64,000 bases of DNA. Origin: Orobanche coerulescens (Eukaryota; Streptophyta; Magnoliopsida; Lamiales; Orobanchaceae). The notes under the pieces were generated by a model. It had not been told where the DNA came from and made no database searches. It was given only the letters and a program-made list of their open reading frames with translations. Positions 1-10,440 of the stretch are shown in pieces. Positions within the stretch are counted from its first letter, which is position 1, and each line of letters opens with the position of its first letter. Location: NCBI GenBank assembly GCA_033398695.1, contig CM065802.1:82508096-82572095 (forward strand), written 5' to 3'. A program made the position numbers and the translations under genes.

Positions 1-2371
1 TTTGTTGTTCACTCAGGCTTGTGCGTTATCGGATTTGCCAAGATCGCATCGGGCTTGTTATAACTTTTCCAAATAGTGTTAACGAGATTCTCTGGAATGA
101 GATGTATTGTGTTCTTAAGTCGAACTGAGTTTGCAAACGTGTGTTCTGAAAATATCTGTGTCGAGTATTTTCTTGAGTCGAGACATGTGCCAGTATCACG
201 GTGAATCGTCGGCTTCACGATCTGTAAGTATTTGGATTTTTGAATTGCATTGAGATTTATTGCCATTCTAAATTGATACGTTTTGAGATTCAGAAAGATA
301 ATATGCTATGTATATTATGCGTTACAGAATGAGATGACAGAATTGGGACAGGATTGATGATCTTGAGAAACTATGATTTTGGAAATCAGTATGTTGGTTA
401 GATTTTGGAATGAAATTGTGCATCTGGGAGAAATATTGTGCATGGTTGAGAAGAACATGTAGCATGTTAATTCATTTTGAGTTATATGAACTGCTTTTGA
501 TCATTTGAAAATGATACCTTTCAAAATGAATGTTTTACGGATGTTTTACGGAAAATGATTTTTTGGGTCGAGACCCAATCGATTTTGAAATGGTTTTATA
601 ACTCAGGACTTGGGGTCCGTAAAGGGTTTTCTACTATTTAAACTTCTTGTAATGCGAAACAAAATACGGGCTGAGACCCTAATGTTTCAAAAGACTTTCC
701 TGTTTTCTAAAACTCCCGAGATCTGTAAAACACTTTACCAATCGTTTACTTATGTTATTTCCGCCTTTCGAGGCTTTGGTTTACTTGTTCAAATGGAACC
801 TCTCGGGAAGTCTTTCGCCGTGTTTGATTTGCTTGATTTGTTTCAACGTTTTGTCATATCATATTTGAGGTGATCCGGAATGGGTAAATGGTTGACGATA
901 CGAATCATGTGTGGAAAAGGAGTTTTTATCGGAGTCTATATATTGAGGTTTTGGAACTCGATCGTGTGGTTTCCGTTGGAATGTCAGTGGATTGTGACGA
1001 GCCGAATTGGTATACAGGAGTATGGTTGTGGTCAAGCATTTGCATAAATTCCATTTTATTTAATCGCGTATATTCGAAAAGAATTTTTATCGAGAACTTG
1101 GCACCAGCGAGCCGATTTAATTTTTAAAATTGATTTCGTGGTCTTACGAAAATTTATGTTTTGAGTTTTCAAACTCTTGAAAGAATTTTCGAAAATTTGT
1201 CTTCGTGACAAGATTATATGATTTCAAACTGGTCTTGAAAATGTGATTGATGTACATACGCATTTAGTGCATAATGCATATCGTGGTGAAATTGTGAGTG
1301 TGACTCACGAACTGGATAATATATCAATGTGGAACGATGAATAGGGATCCGAACTTTGGTATGGTCGTTTGGTTATGCAAGAATGATCGATTCATTTATC
1401 GGATAAGAGAAATATACTGCGTGTTGTAGATTCATGTGCAGGATGTAATTTTGGAACTTTGGACTTTGTAAAACCGGGACGTATGTGCTATGTGATTCCA
1501 TTGGTGTGGTAGTAGCGCAATCTTACCATAGTGATCTTTGAATGATTTCTTTGTAAGTGTAAATTTAGGGATGGTGACCCCATGCTGGTTGTTTTGGATA
1601 TTAAGTGGCCGTTCCCACTCCTTGTATGAATTGGTATGTTCGTCGATTTGCGATTCGTTGTTCGTATGCCGAGGGAAATGTTCGCCAGTTGGGTATGTTT
1701 ATTGAGATCTACTGTACGTGATTGATTTGTCGTTTTGAGAATGTTATTCTTTCGTATATCTGTTTCTGTAGTTCTGTGTTGATCGTGTTGGAGTTTACCG
1801 TGTGAAGGTATTCTCGAATTTCGTTGATCGTTCGTTGGTAATATTGGAGTTTATCACGTTGATGATATTCTCGATTGTGTTTTGACCTCTGGTTGGTCAT
1901 ATTGGAAATTATCATGTCGATGATAAATTCGATTGATTGTTGATCATTGTTGGTGATCATCTGAGCGTTCAGATTTTGTGTTGATGTTTCGGGATTCGTG
2001 TCGTTGTTTTGGGCAGTTGTTTTGCAGATGTATTGTGTATTATTCGTCTTATCGGAATTGGGACTTGATTATGTAATCAAAGGCACGTGATTTGATTCGA
2101 TGCATTATTTCATCCGACGATGATATATTTGGTTGGGACTTATGGAATTGTTATTGTAAGCGTGTTGAGGCTTTACAGTGAAGTCACTTGCTAGTATCTT
2201 AGGAGATTGTCGACTTGGCGCATATGTGAGTATGCTATTTTGGTTATTCGGTAATAATGATGATTGATTGTTGTCGTGATGGTTTCGGAATATTTTGCTG
2301 AACGGTATGTTTGTTTGTCTTATGACGGATTGCAAGTTTCGAGGACGAAACTTATTTTAAGTGGTGTAGAA
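1..2371 (+). mobile_element. LARD-A interior, non-coding (3' part of the element)
   Basis: This AT-rich stretch precedes an LTR that starts at 2372, and I see no gag or pol motif in it on either strand; the short open frames resemble no family I know. It belongs to a large retrotransposon derivative without coding capacity. Its last 90 bases match the LTR-proximal interior of LARD-B read on the minus strand: a GGAATATTTTGC-type run, a dyad GTTTCGAGGACGAAAC, then a purine-rich end. The 5' part of the element lies outside the window. Whether a coding segment was lost from the missing part cannot be judged. Confidence 0.6.
2350..2371 (+). other. polypurine tract of LARD-A
   Basis: A purine-rich run (AAGTGGTGTAGAA) ends directly at the TGTAATATCCGG start of the LTR. 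The same layout, with GACGAAACTT just upstream, occurs on the minus strand of LARD-B and of Gypsy-1. This is where plus-strand DNA synthesis would be primed. Confidence 0.6.
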
Positions 2372-2607
2372 TGTAATATCCGGAATTTCTACTACTGTTG
2401 TTTGACATTATTTTATCTGAGTTATATTGTACAGCGTGGAATCTGTACAGTAGGGATAAAATAAATAAAGGACTGAGACATCTGTATTGGTATAATTGTC
2501 ATACTTGGTTGACAATTACATTTAAGAAGTATATGTATTCGATGCCTTTGTATGTTCGTATTCGTATGTTGAGATGTTGGACGAAGAGTTGGAAATGGCT
2601 AAGTATA

Positions 2608-3121
2608 GCGACTAGCGCGCGCTAATGGTCAAGTATAGCGCACGCTATCGTTCATGGTTAGCGCACGCTAGAGGCGTAATGTAGCGCACGCTAATGCGAT
2701 CAGATCGAAGGAATCTACGCGTGGACCAGGCCACTTTCGGCGCACGTTCTGATAAGTCAACGGATGTTGTAATGTAGTGTTAGCGCACGCTAATTCATGT
2801 TGATTAGCGCACGCTAACCATATATCGGTCAACAGGGAATCTTGGCTTTATTGGTTGATTTCGGCTTGTGGGGTCACGAGCATCTTCGTGGTAGGTGTAG
2901 ACTGTAGCAAGTCAACTGGTATTAGCGCACGCTAAGGTAAATGACTTGCGTACGCTAAGCAGGATGTTTTACGTACGTTAATGCATGGGCATTACGTAGG
3001 TAAGTTAGTTTACGAAGCAAGGCAGTAGCCTCTGGGCTTCGATAGCGCACGCTAACAAAGTCAGTTAGCGCACGCTAAGGCGGTAGCGCACGCTAAACAT
3101 GAGATGTTAGCGCACGCTAAT
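2608..3121. repeat. palindrome array TTAGCGCACGCTAA, about 12 copies, upstream of TATA
   Basis: The 14-base near-palindrome TTAGCGCACGCTAA recurs about a dozen times at irregular spacing (for example near 2608, 2636, 2659, 2683, 2780, 2803, 2922, 3042, 3064, 3084 and 3108). Some copies vary to GCGTACGC or ACGTACGT. The array stops about ten bases before the TATA box of the LTR promoter. Each copy contains CpG sites. The same motif in decayed form lies at the same place in the Gypsy-1 LTRs and in LARD-C. A role as U3 enhancer or binding-site array is inferred from position only. Confidence 0.85.
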
Positions 3122-3130
3122 AATGAATAT

Positions 3131-3138
3131 TATAAAAG
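3131..3138 (+). promoter_or_regulatory. TATA box of the LARD-A LTR promoter
   Basis: TATAAAAG lies just after the palindrome array, followed by GGGGACAGAAGGG and, from 3189, a GA repeat typical of a 5' leader. Transcription would start about 30 bases downstream. Confidence 0.65.
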
Positions 3139-3188
3139 GGGACAGAAGGGTGCTGAGAAGCATTTCGTCATTCTTTCTTATTTCAACC

Positions 3189-3205
3189 GAGAGAGAGAGA
3201 GAGAG
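3189..3205 (+). repeat. GA microsatellite
   Basis: A run of GA dinucleotides in the presumed leader of the LARD-A transcript. LARD-B LTRs carry CT-rich tracts (GA on their transcribed strand) at the matching place, about 47869-47893 and 53202-53225. Confidence 0.8.
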
Positions 3206-3817
3206 TTGGGATATATTTGAGGTTTCAAACACTAGATTAAGGTGAAGTTAATCATCCATAACAACGTTTGAAGCTTGAAATCATTGGTGATTCTTGGAAA
3301 TGGATCCAACCTTGGAAATCAATCCATTCCTTCAAAAAGGTAATTACTCTTCACTTTGAGATTTCGTTTTGGATTGCATATGATGTTCTTGAGCTGATGA
3401 TTATCATATAAACAAGTTGATAAGTATGATTATGAGTTGGATTACCGGATCATGATAATGTTATTGTTGATATGAATATATTGATATGAATTGGATGGTT
3501 TCGAATGTGTTGTTATCTTCAAAGAGATATGTTGGATAATGTCTTCCTTCAATTCGGATCTGTGATGTTGTTGTTCTTGGTTCCTTCATATGATGGTGAA
3601 CATGGCATGATTATGAGTTCTTGGTGTTTAGGTTGTTGATATTAAGAAAGATGAAATATGAATATATGACTTGAATTAAAAGTCGGATGATTACCTATAT
3701 GTTAAAGGATATTGGATTTCGTTGTTTGATAGCTATGAACATGATTCAGAATCACTTAGAGTCTTTGATAATCGCCAGATGTTGATCGGTATCCGAAATG
3801 CATGTAACTGCATGTTA

Positions 3818-3901
3818 TTAGCGCACGCTAAGCCTACTGGCTAGCGCACGATATCGGGAACAACTTAGCGCACGCTACGGTAAAAGATTAACGTGCGCTA
3901 A
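3818..3901. repeat. second palindrome cluster in the LARD-A LTR
   Basis: Four copies or variants of TTAGCGCACGCTAA lie about 690 bases downstream of the TATA box, so they would be within the transcript. One is written on the other strand (TTAACGTGCGCTAA). I see no matching second cluster in the other LTR families here. Confidence 0.7.
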
Positions 3902-4327
3902 GTCAACAGGCAGGGTAATATATTCTGTTTCGGTTATGAATTCGTGATGGTTTGACTTGGTTTGTTCTGACTGTGTTTATTCGAGGTTGTGTTGAACCGT
4001 TGAGTTCGATTGGTTAGTTTTGTCGGTTGTTGATTGTTATCGGATATGTGTTATTTGATTTCTTCGATAGGTTGAGTTTATTGATCGGTGATTATAACCG
4101 TGTGTTGCGGTCATGTTCGAGTATGTTCGTGAATTGCTTCGGTCGGGGCCGAGGAGCTCGTAGACGAAGGCATTGTGACTGGTAGCGGCTTCATCATCAT
4201 CGTATCGGTATCGAGGCAAGTTATTACTTGCTCAGTTATAATATTTAATGAATGGTTTCAGTTTCATTTCGTTTATAATGCATATAGCGATGATTATTAT
4301 GTGAACTCTGGGTATTCGGATCGCATA

Positions 4328-4406
4328 TCGTTCTTTCGATTCTGGGAGATAAATCATAATGTATATGCTTATCTCAGTTATTGGTATGTTCGAGTATCAA
4401 GGTTAC
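4328..4406. repeat. 79-bp target duplication, left copy
   Basis: The 79 bases directly left of SIRE-A are identical to 17371-17449, to the right of the inverted LTR that follows SIRE-A. Ordinary copia insertion duplicates about 5 bases. The native LARD-A sequence would continue from GGTTAC into ATTATGGTAAAG (17450 on). Confidence 0.95.
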
Positions 4407-5558
4407 TGTTGGCCACTTAAGTATACTGGATACAGTTTGGAAAAAGTAGTTTAAACAACAAACTGTATGGAATCTAAATCTGAGTGCGTAGCGGAAGTCT
4501 TGGATACAGTTAGTTGCTGTGGATACAGCAACAGAGTATTTAGGTGTATACTTAATATATCACAGTAATTTCAAACAGTAAAAGCTGAAGGTAAATGACA
4601 CAGTAATTTAAGTGGTTCGAGGTAAACCCCTCTACGTCCACTGGTCCTCCACACAGGAGTAAAAAGTTTATTATATAATTACTGCGTACACAACTACGTA
4701 ATTATAAACAAACCTATCCTTGTATCGTTCACACAGATTGATACAAAGAATATCACTTTCAACCGTTCACACAGATTGGTTAAAGCTTCCTTCTTGACTA
4801 GCTTCTTCACACACAGCCCAAAGCTTCGTCCTTATTCGTCCCACACAGTCGAATAACTTGTTGAGTTCACACAGCTCGGTTTTACACGAGGTAAAATGTT
4901 AGGTAACCGTGTAAGAACAGTGACTTTGAGTATCAAGATCCGATGATAGTCGTTCTTGATGTATGAGCACCGTATATCTCTTTCGTTCTAACTTTCTTTG
5001 CTCGAGATATGTTTGCTCGGATGATAACTTTGATAGCTTTGAGAGTTATATTACTTGGGGTTCGTAATTGGTAATCGATCTTCAATGTCTTCAAGGATAT
5101 ATATAGCCTCCAAGAAAGTATCCGTTGAGATGTCCGTTTGAATAAGATTTCCTTCAACGGAATATGACATGATCCGGATTTCGCGGGATTCTCAAGATTC
5201 GAAGATCGACATATTTAAATACTTTATCCTTGAGTATTTAAATACTTCTTTGTTCAACGGGACTTGACTTGTGTTCTTTCTTGTCCTTTTGTGAACCGTA
5301 TGGAAGGTGACTGTATTTAGGGCATCGAGACAGCTTTTCCATACTTGATCTTTTACAAGTCTTCTTGTCAGATCGACGAGCTTCACTTATGCCGATTCGA
5401 GGCTGGTCTTCGATACATGATAAATCCTTGAATCCTCGATACAGTTTTCCATACTGTATTTGGCATATATGTCAAAACCTTTTCAATAACAAATAACAAT
5501 CGATACAGGGATCGGGTATCCCGGCTGAATCGATACAGGGTGTTTGTTTTTCCTAACA
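4407..5558 (-). repeat. SIRE-A 3' LTR
   Basis: 1,152 bases, on the plus strand starting TGTTGGCCACTTAAG and ending TTCCTAACA; nearly the same as 15389-16539. Differences between the two copies are mostly short indels and single substitutions. On the coding strand it begins TGTTAGGAAAAAC, right after the PPT. Confidence 0.95.
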
Positions 5559-5574
5559 ATTTCCCCCTTTTTGA
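5559..5574 (-). other. SIRE-A polypurine tract
   Basis: On the minus strand GTCAAAAAGGGGGAAAT abuts the LTR start TGTTAGGA. The same tract, AAAAAAGGGGGAAAT, precedes the SIRE-B 3' LTR at 37101-37115. Confidence 0.9.
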
Positions 5575-5970
5575 CAATTTGCCAAGTCTTATCTTAAACT
5601 CTTCGAGTCTTCTTGATGATGCCAAAACCTTCTTAATGAAGCACTCATCTTCGATGACTTCTGGCAGATTTCTTGGTCTCTTGTCAATAGGTCTGACTTA
5701 GTGACTTAGTCTACAATAATGAACTGCTCGCAGGCAAGTTCGATACAGTTTGAGATTTATTACAACTTAAGCCTATGATTGGCGCGCAGGCACAATCTTA
5801 CAATGTATTCTAAATTTACAACTGAAACTATGAACTGTTCGTAGACTAGTTCGTACAGCTTAATTTTTCAATCAAGTTTATCTAACTTGAGATTTCTATC
5901 AAACAATTTAAGTAATCATACATAAACACAGTAGATTACGAGTTGTAATCTTTCAAGACAAGCAAACTGT

Positions 5971-5976
5971 TTTATT
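5971..5976 (-). terminator. candidate poly(A) signal of the SIRE-A post-pol unit
   Basis: AATAAA on the minus strand in the context ATCAATAAAA, about 90 bases after the post-pol ORF stop. SIRE-B has the same ATCAATAAAA at 36748-36757, about 85 bases after its stop. It lies before the PPT and LTR, so it could end a transcript separate from the genomic RNA. Confidence 0.5.
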
Positions 5977-6066
5977 GATATTCAAAAAGATTGAGTACAA
6001 GGTTTGCTGTGTTGAATAGAAATTACAAAAGCAAAAACAAAAATAATGTACATAAGTTTCAGCTCT

Positions 6067-9000
6067 TTATCTTTGATCCGCATGCCTCCAAGGTCTCCTT
6101 CCTGGCTCATTCTCGGTGCCGCGCCACCAGTTTTGAAGTGAATCATTGCCTCGTTCTTGGTAAATTGCTCTTCCTTCATAAGAACGATCAAAGGCAAGTA
6201 TCCAATCCTCTGGATGGGTGACCCGATCTCCTCTTCTATGTTTTGATTTCATCTCGATTTGGAGAGGGAGCTTACCTTCTTCTAGCATCTTCGAAAATTT
6301 GTCTGCTGCTTCCGCCAATGTCTTATAATTTTTGAAGATGGCGGATTCCCTGATGAGTTTGACAAAATATCTCATCAGTTCATTCTTCCTCCAGTGCTTC
6401 ACTTCTTCGGCAGTTGGATTGCGGTTGGTTGGCAGACGTATTTCCGAAGGTCTTTGAACAAGATTTTGCCAAGGGACATTTGGGTCATGGAATTCTGGTC
6501 TGGAGCCTGAAATTCTAAAGCTTTGGGGTTGAGGTGCTAGCTTGTTCAATTCGGCAATATCTTGCTTTGAGCAGCCTCAAATTCCCTTTCCTGTTGAAGT
6601 CTTATTCTCCTTGCAGCTTCTCGAGCTTCTTCCCCCTTTTTGGCCTCATCAAGACTTTGCAGGATTTCAAGAGCGGCGTCCTGTTTGGTCTCGATGCTGT
6701 TTATTCTTTCAACGAGGGAGGAAAGAGTCTGCGACATCTCTTGAATGGATTTGTCATGCGCACGCAATGAGAGCTATTCTCTATCATAGCACAGCGGTCT
6801 TCGTCAAAGAATTCTTGTCTTCGAGGCTTCTTCCTTCAACAGTTGCTCTTGTTTGTCCTCCATAATCTTCAAGGCTTGCTTGAACACTTCTGGCAGAAGA
6901 ATGAATGCATCAACAACTCGAGATACTTCGTGTTGAAGAGTTGTCATTTCTTCAACTGCAGAGGTGTGCATCCAGCCAGAGCCTTTTCTACTAAGAGAGA
7001 GCGTTAATCGCATCTTGGATAAATACACCAAGGCCAAGAGCTTGCAGCGCTCTTTGCGTGCGCAGAGATAGGAGAGTCAGCCGGGCGAAGTCTTCAAGAC
7101 CGTTTAACCTTCTTACGTTCACGGATGGACGTGAAGTAAGTTGGACATCCTCGGAGTTCGTTACCGTCCTGATTCCAAGGTTGCGGGGACGGAGTAGCTT
7201 CTTGTGGAATGGCGGCACTGGGTTCGGAGCGTCTGTGGCGAAGGTTCTTCGGCAGATGTGGATGCAGGAGGGACTGAGTCCTCCTGTTGCCTTGCAGGAA
7301 TGGCTTCTTCGGTCGCAACAGGCTCGGGTGCCTGTTCCAAAATTTCTTGATCTTCCTCGACGGGAGGGACTGATTCCTCCTGTTCGGGAATGTTCTCCGG
7401 CGGTGGCGAAGGTGGATTTGCTTGGGTAGATGGCCCTTCGTCGGTTCTGGGTGGAGAGGAGGCTTGGGCTTCAGCCTCTTCGCGGCTTAATCTCGCACTG
7501 CCAAGAGCATCGCTGCCGCTGCCCGAGTCGTGGTCGTCGCCGTCTTTTGGATTAACGGAGAGTCTACGACTTCTTCTTTCCTTTTCTTCTCGCGTCGGAT
7601 TTGTGCAACAGTGGCTTTCAATGAGATCTTTGCAAGAAGCGTTGTCCCATCGGGCAAAGGCCTCAATTTCGGTTGAGTCGATTTCGAGACAAATCGCTCT
7701 TCGTGGCTCCATTCGCTCGGTTATGCAAAGGTGTCGCATTTGAGCTAGCCTAAAGCTTTTCCATTGCGTAAATCGTTACGTACGCTTGTTCAATTTGTAC
7801 CGAAAGAAGTGTTTGATTTATAATTGAGTCGGGAGGGACTTGAATCACGTCGAGACGCTGTTTCGAGGGATTAGATGCAGTATGGGATCCCGCACGGAAG
7901 ATGGACTCCTTGCAGGATGGTGCCCCGAAGGAAATTGGATCTGTACGGGTGTGGAATCCCGTAGAGGAGAAGTAGCTTTGGCTCGAATGGGCAAAGACGT
8001 GCTAACGTCTTGAATGTTGGCGGATGTCTCTACATCCGTCGTAGCCGCCAAGGGCTCGGGATCTACCGTCAAGCGGTAGGAGACACCTCTTCCGCAGGGG
8101 TTGGGCCCCGGGGTGCTATATCGATGGGTTGCGCCACGGGCGAGACATCCTCGGAGTGTTTGGCTTTGATTTTTGAGAGCCTCCTGAGTCTCTTCTTTGA
8201 CTTCTCATCGCAGAGTGCTTCTTGCCGTGAGAACGCTTGCGCTTCTTCTTCGAAGATTCCAATTCGGGGACCTTCACGGTTTCGTCTCTGGGATTGTCGA
8301 AATAGGCATGTGACGTGTTCTCGGGTGGTTGGCTTGCATTGTGCTCGGTTATAGGCAGAGGGTTTGACGCCTCCTAAATATATTCGAGAGTCAGTTTTTC
8401 TTGGCATCGGCGGATTGCTTGACTCCGCACCTCGTCGAATGTAGTTTAGCATTAAACCGAATGATTTCTTCTGGGTGGCGGTTTGCACACCTCTTCTCAA
8501 GTCGTTTCAAAATGATTTGGCACCGGTTACCTTTTCACAGTCAAGATGGCGACCATCATTCGAACCTAAGATTCGTGCACATTTCGAACGCACCGGTTCG
8601 ATTTTCAATAATTCTGGAACAGAAATCGTGGAGATAAACGAAATGAAGAAGAAAATTTTTCTTGTGGCAGGTGGTTGTCACCATGTCAACCACCTTGGAC
8701 CCGGTAAATAGTCCATAAAACTTGGTAATCAGCCCTTGAGACCCAAACGTCTCAAGCTGGTCCATGGTCAGGCCGTCGGCGGGCAGCCTGTAGATTTTCT
8801 GAAGTAAGTCGGTATTGATGCAGATTTGCACTCCTTGGATCATGCGGTGATGTCAGCAACATGTCCTCCCTGGGCTAGTGAGAGAAAACGAACGGCAGCG
8901 TTGAGGTAGAATTCCTCAACCAGATGAGCGTCGTATTTGTCGGCGGTTTTGTTTCAAAAGCGATAAAGACCTTGTTGTTCCGCATTTAGTAATGATATAC

Positions 9001-9121
9001 TCCATCGGTTCGGGTCGTTGGTTTCGGAGATGATACGCTCGATGATGACGGTTTTCGAGAAGATCCGTCCATCAATGATGTTGGAGGTCTTCTTGAGCTG
9101 GGATGAAGATTGACTAGCCAT
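6067..9121 (-). pseudogene. SIRE-A post-pol ORF (unknown protein, about 1,000 codons, frameshifted)
   Basis: Starts at ATG 9121 (MASQSSSQLKK) and ends at 6067, in several frames. N-terminal part: NIIDGRIFSK, LVEEFYLNA and a CINTDLLQKIYRLPADGL stretch, which loosely recalls the domain seen in many plant transposon-associated hypothetical proteins. Middle: variable, rich in Pro, Ser and Glu (about 8400-7250). C-terminal part: a heptad-rich segment near 7037-6550, then a conserved tail with SRPEFHDPNVPWQN, LMRYFVKLIRES and GKLPLQIEMKSKH. I see no signal peptide or membrane segment, so env is not supported. SIRE-B carries the same ORF in the opposite orientation, and both follow a TATA box after the pol stop. 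Function unknown. Confidence 0.7.
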
Positions 9122-9256
9122 GGGTGTTTTCTTAAAATGAAGGTGTTAGAAAACAGTAGAAATTCGCAGTGAATATGCAGAGAATATGTAGGCTGTTTGC
9201 TTGAGATCTCTTGTAATTGCAGTAAGCGTAAAGAGTCTCCAATGGCAGATACAGTC

Positions 9257-9264
9257 CTTTTATA
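9257..9264 (-). promoter_or_regulatory. TATA box before the SIRE-A post-pol ORF
   Basis: TATAAAAG on the minus strand, about 136 bases upstream of the ORF start at 9121, followed by GACTCTTTACGCTT. SIRE-B has TATAAAAG at 22729-22736 about 125 bases before its ORF, followed by the same GACTCTTTACGCTT. Conservation in a non-coding spacer suggests an internal promoter. Confidence 0.55.
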
Positions 9265-9637
9265 CTTGGGCGGCGAAATAGGGTTTACAGAGTACGAATG
9301 GTCAGATTTTAAGGGATGGGAACCGTTTTTGAAATCGACGGTCAGGATGGATTTAGTATAACTGGTACGCTAATCCATTAAAAGGTTTTAAAATACAGCG
9401 GGTCCCACTTCTGACATAGGTTGAATACCCTAAATGCCTAAAACGGCGGTTTAAAAATAATAAACAATTTTAAAAACATCGCGGATTTTGAGATTCAGTT
9501 GTCCAGATGTCGTGTAAGGCATTTAATGAACATGACGTTTGACATAAAACAGGGCACGTGGACAAAAATTATTTTAAAAAGGAAATAATATTATATTATA
9601 TACTGAATCGAAATCCTGTAGTATGTGCTGTTCTCCG

Positions 9638-9875
9638 CGTCGATACAGCGTTCCCCCTTAAAAAGGTACTAATAGGTTTTAAATTCCATACAACAATGTT
9701 TGGATTAATGCTGTATTCATGGGTCCTACAGTATTCCCCCTTAATTATTGCACACATCAGCTGTAGGATTCATATGCCTTCGTTCGCTACAGTACTGTAT
9801 TGATGTTTCTGAGTGTACAGATAATTAATGTTGAATCTGTATTCACGGGTCTTCAAAGATTCCCCTCAATTGTTG
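9638..9875 (-). repeat. three PPT-like modules in the SIRE-A spacer
   Basis: Between RNase H and the post-pol promoter, the minus strand carries three purine tracts: TTGAGGGGAATC (about 9850-9872), AATTAAGGGGGAATAC (about 9730-9747) and TTTTAAGGGGGAACGC (about 9649-9664). Each is followed by a GAATACAG- or GATACAG-like word, except that the third runs into CTGTATCGACG. SIRE-B has the same three in the same order at 22131-22380. Repeated PPT-like motifs are a known trait of Sirevirus non-coding regions. Confidence 0.65.
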
Positions 9876-10440
9876 AGTAAAAGCAAGAAATTTACTTACA
9901 GGAGTCCGCCGTAGTATTCCCAGTCGTTTCTTAGCATGTTGAATCTTGCCGTGTCGAGAGGCTTGGTGAAAATGTCGGCCACCGGATGTCTCAGATGGAC
10001 TTTTTCCGCATTTAACATCCTTGTTCTCGACATGATTCCCGATGAAATGATGCTTCATGTTGATATGTTTAGTGCGCGAGTGTAAACAGATTGTGCGTGA
10101 TTGCAATTGCACTCGTGCTATCACACATGATGGGAGTCTCTAGCATCGATTCCATAGTCCGACGCTTGTTGCCGCATCCAAAGGATCTGCATGCAAGCCT
10201 ACCACAGAAGATAGTATTCGATTCACCGTGGAAAGAGAATTTGCCAATTGCTTCTTCTTGAACCAAGAAACGAGCCTAGGTCCAAGAAAGTGACAAGTTC
10301 CACTTGTACTCTTCCTATCTAGCTTGCGACCTCCGAGATCCGAGTCGTTGTATCCAACTAAATCAAATCCGCCTTCCTTAGGATACCATAGTCCCGCATC
10401 GACTGTTCCTTTAACGTATTTCAGATTCGTTTAGCCGTAT
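9843..10440 (-). pseudogene. SIRE-A RNase H (copia pol C-terminal part)
   Basis: Minus-strand reading gives the copia RNase H order: LWYPKEGGFDLVGYNDSDLGG, HFLGPRLVSW, KKQLANSLSTV, then CDSTSAIAITHN and RTKHINMKHHFIGNHVENKDV. The first Asp motif (NDSDLGG) and the CDS.SAI motif are kept. Frame changes near 10180-10070 break it. RNase H removes genomic RNA after minus-strand synthesis. The end at 9843 follows ILRRTPVSKF and a stop. The spacer and the internal promoter come next. Confidence 0.75.

Larger units (their letters stand above)
2372..4406 (+). mobile_element. LARD-A 3' LTR, first part
   Basis: The LTR begins TGTAATATCCGG and continues at 17371-19013, where it ends in GTGTTACA. Between the two parts lies SIRE-A with its inverted LTR. 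Without the insertion and the second copy of the 79-bp duplication the LTR is about 3.6 kb. It holds, in order, a palindrome array (2608-3121), a TATA box (3131), a GA repeat, a second palindrome cluster (3818-3901) and a tandem repeat (17738-18032). The start was set by the PPT, the end by similarity to the TTACA ends of LARD-B and Gypsy-1. Confidence 0.75.

Noticed and set aside
610..873. 87-codon ORF in the LARD-A interior
   Set aside because: Phe/Leu-rich translation of AT-rich non-coding DNA, with no family resemblance.
2608..3121. CRISPR-like repeat-spacer array
   Set aside because: The repeat is a 14-base palindrome at irregular spacing inside a plant LTR promoter, with no cas genes; the host is eukaryotic.
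7058..7743. long plus-strand ORFs opposite the SIRE-A post-pol ORF
   Set aside because: They are the antisense of the GC-richer Pro/Glu coding region; SIRE-B has no counterpart in that sense.
6067..9121. envelope gene
   Set aside because: The position fits env-like ORFs of Sireviruses, but I see no signal peptide, fusion peptide or membrane segment, so only an unknown post-pol ORF is reported.
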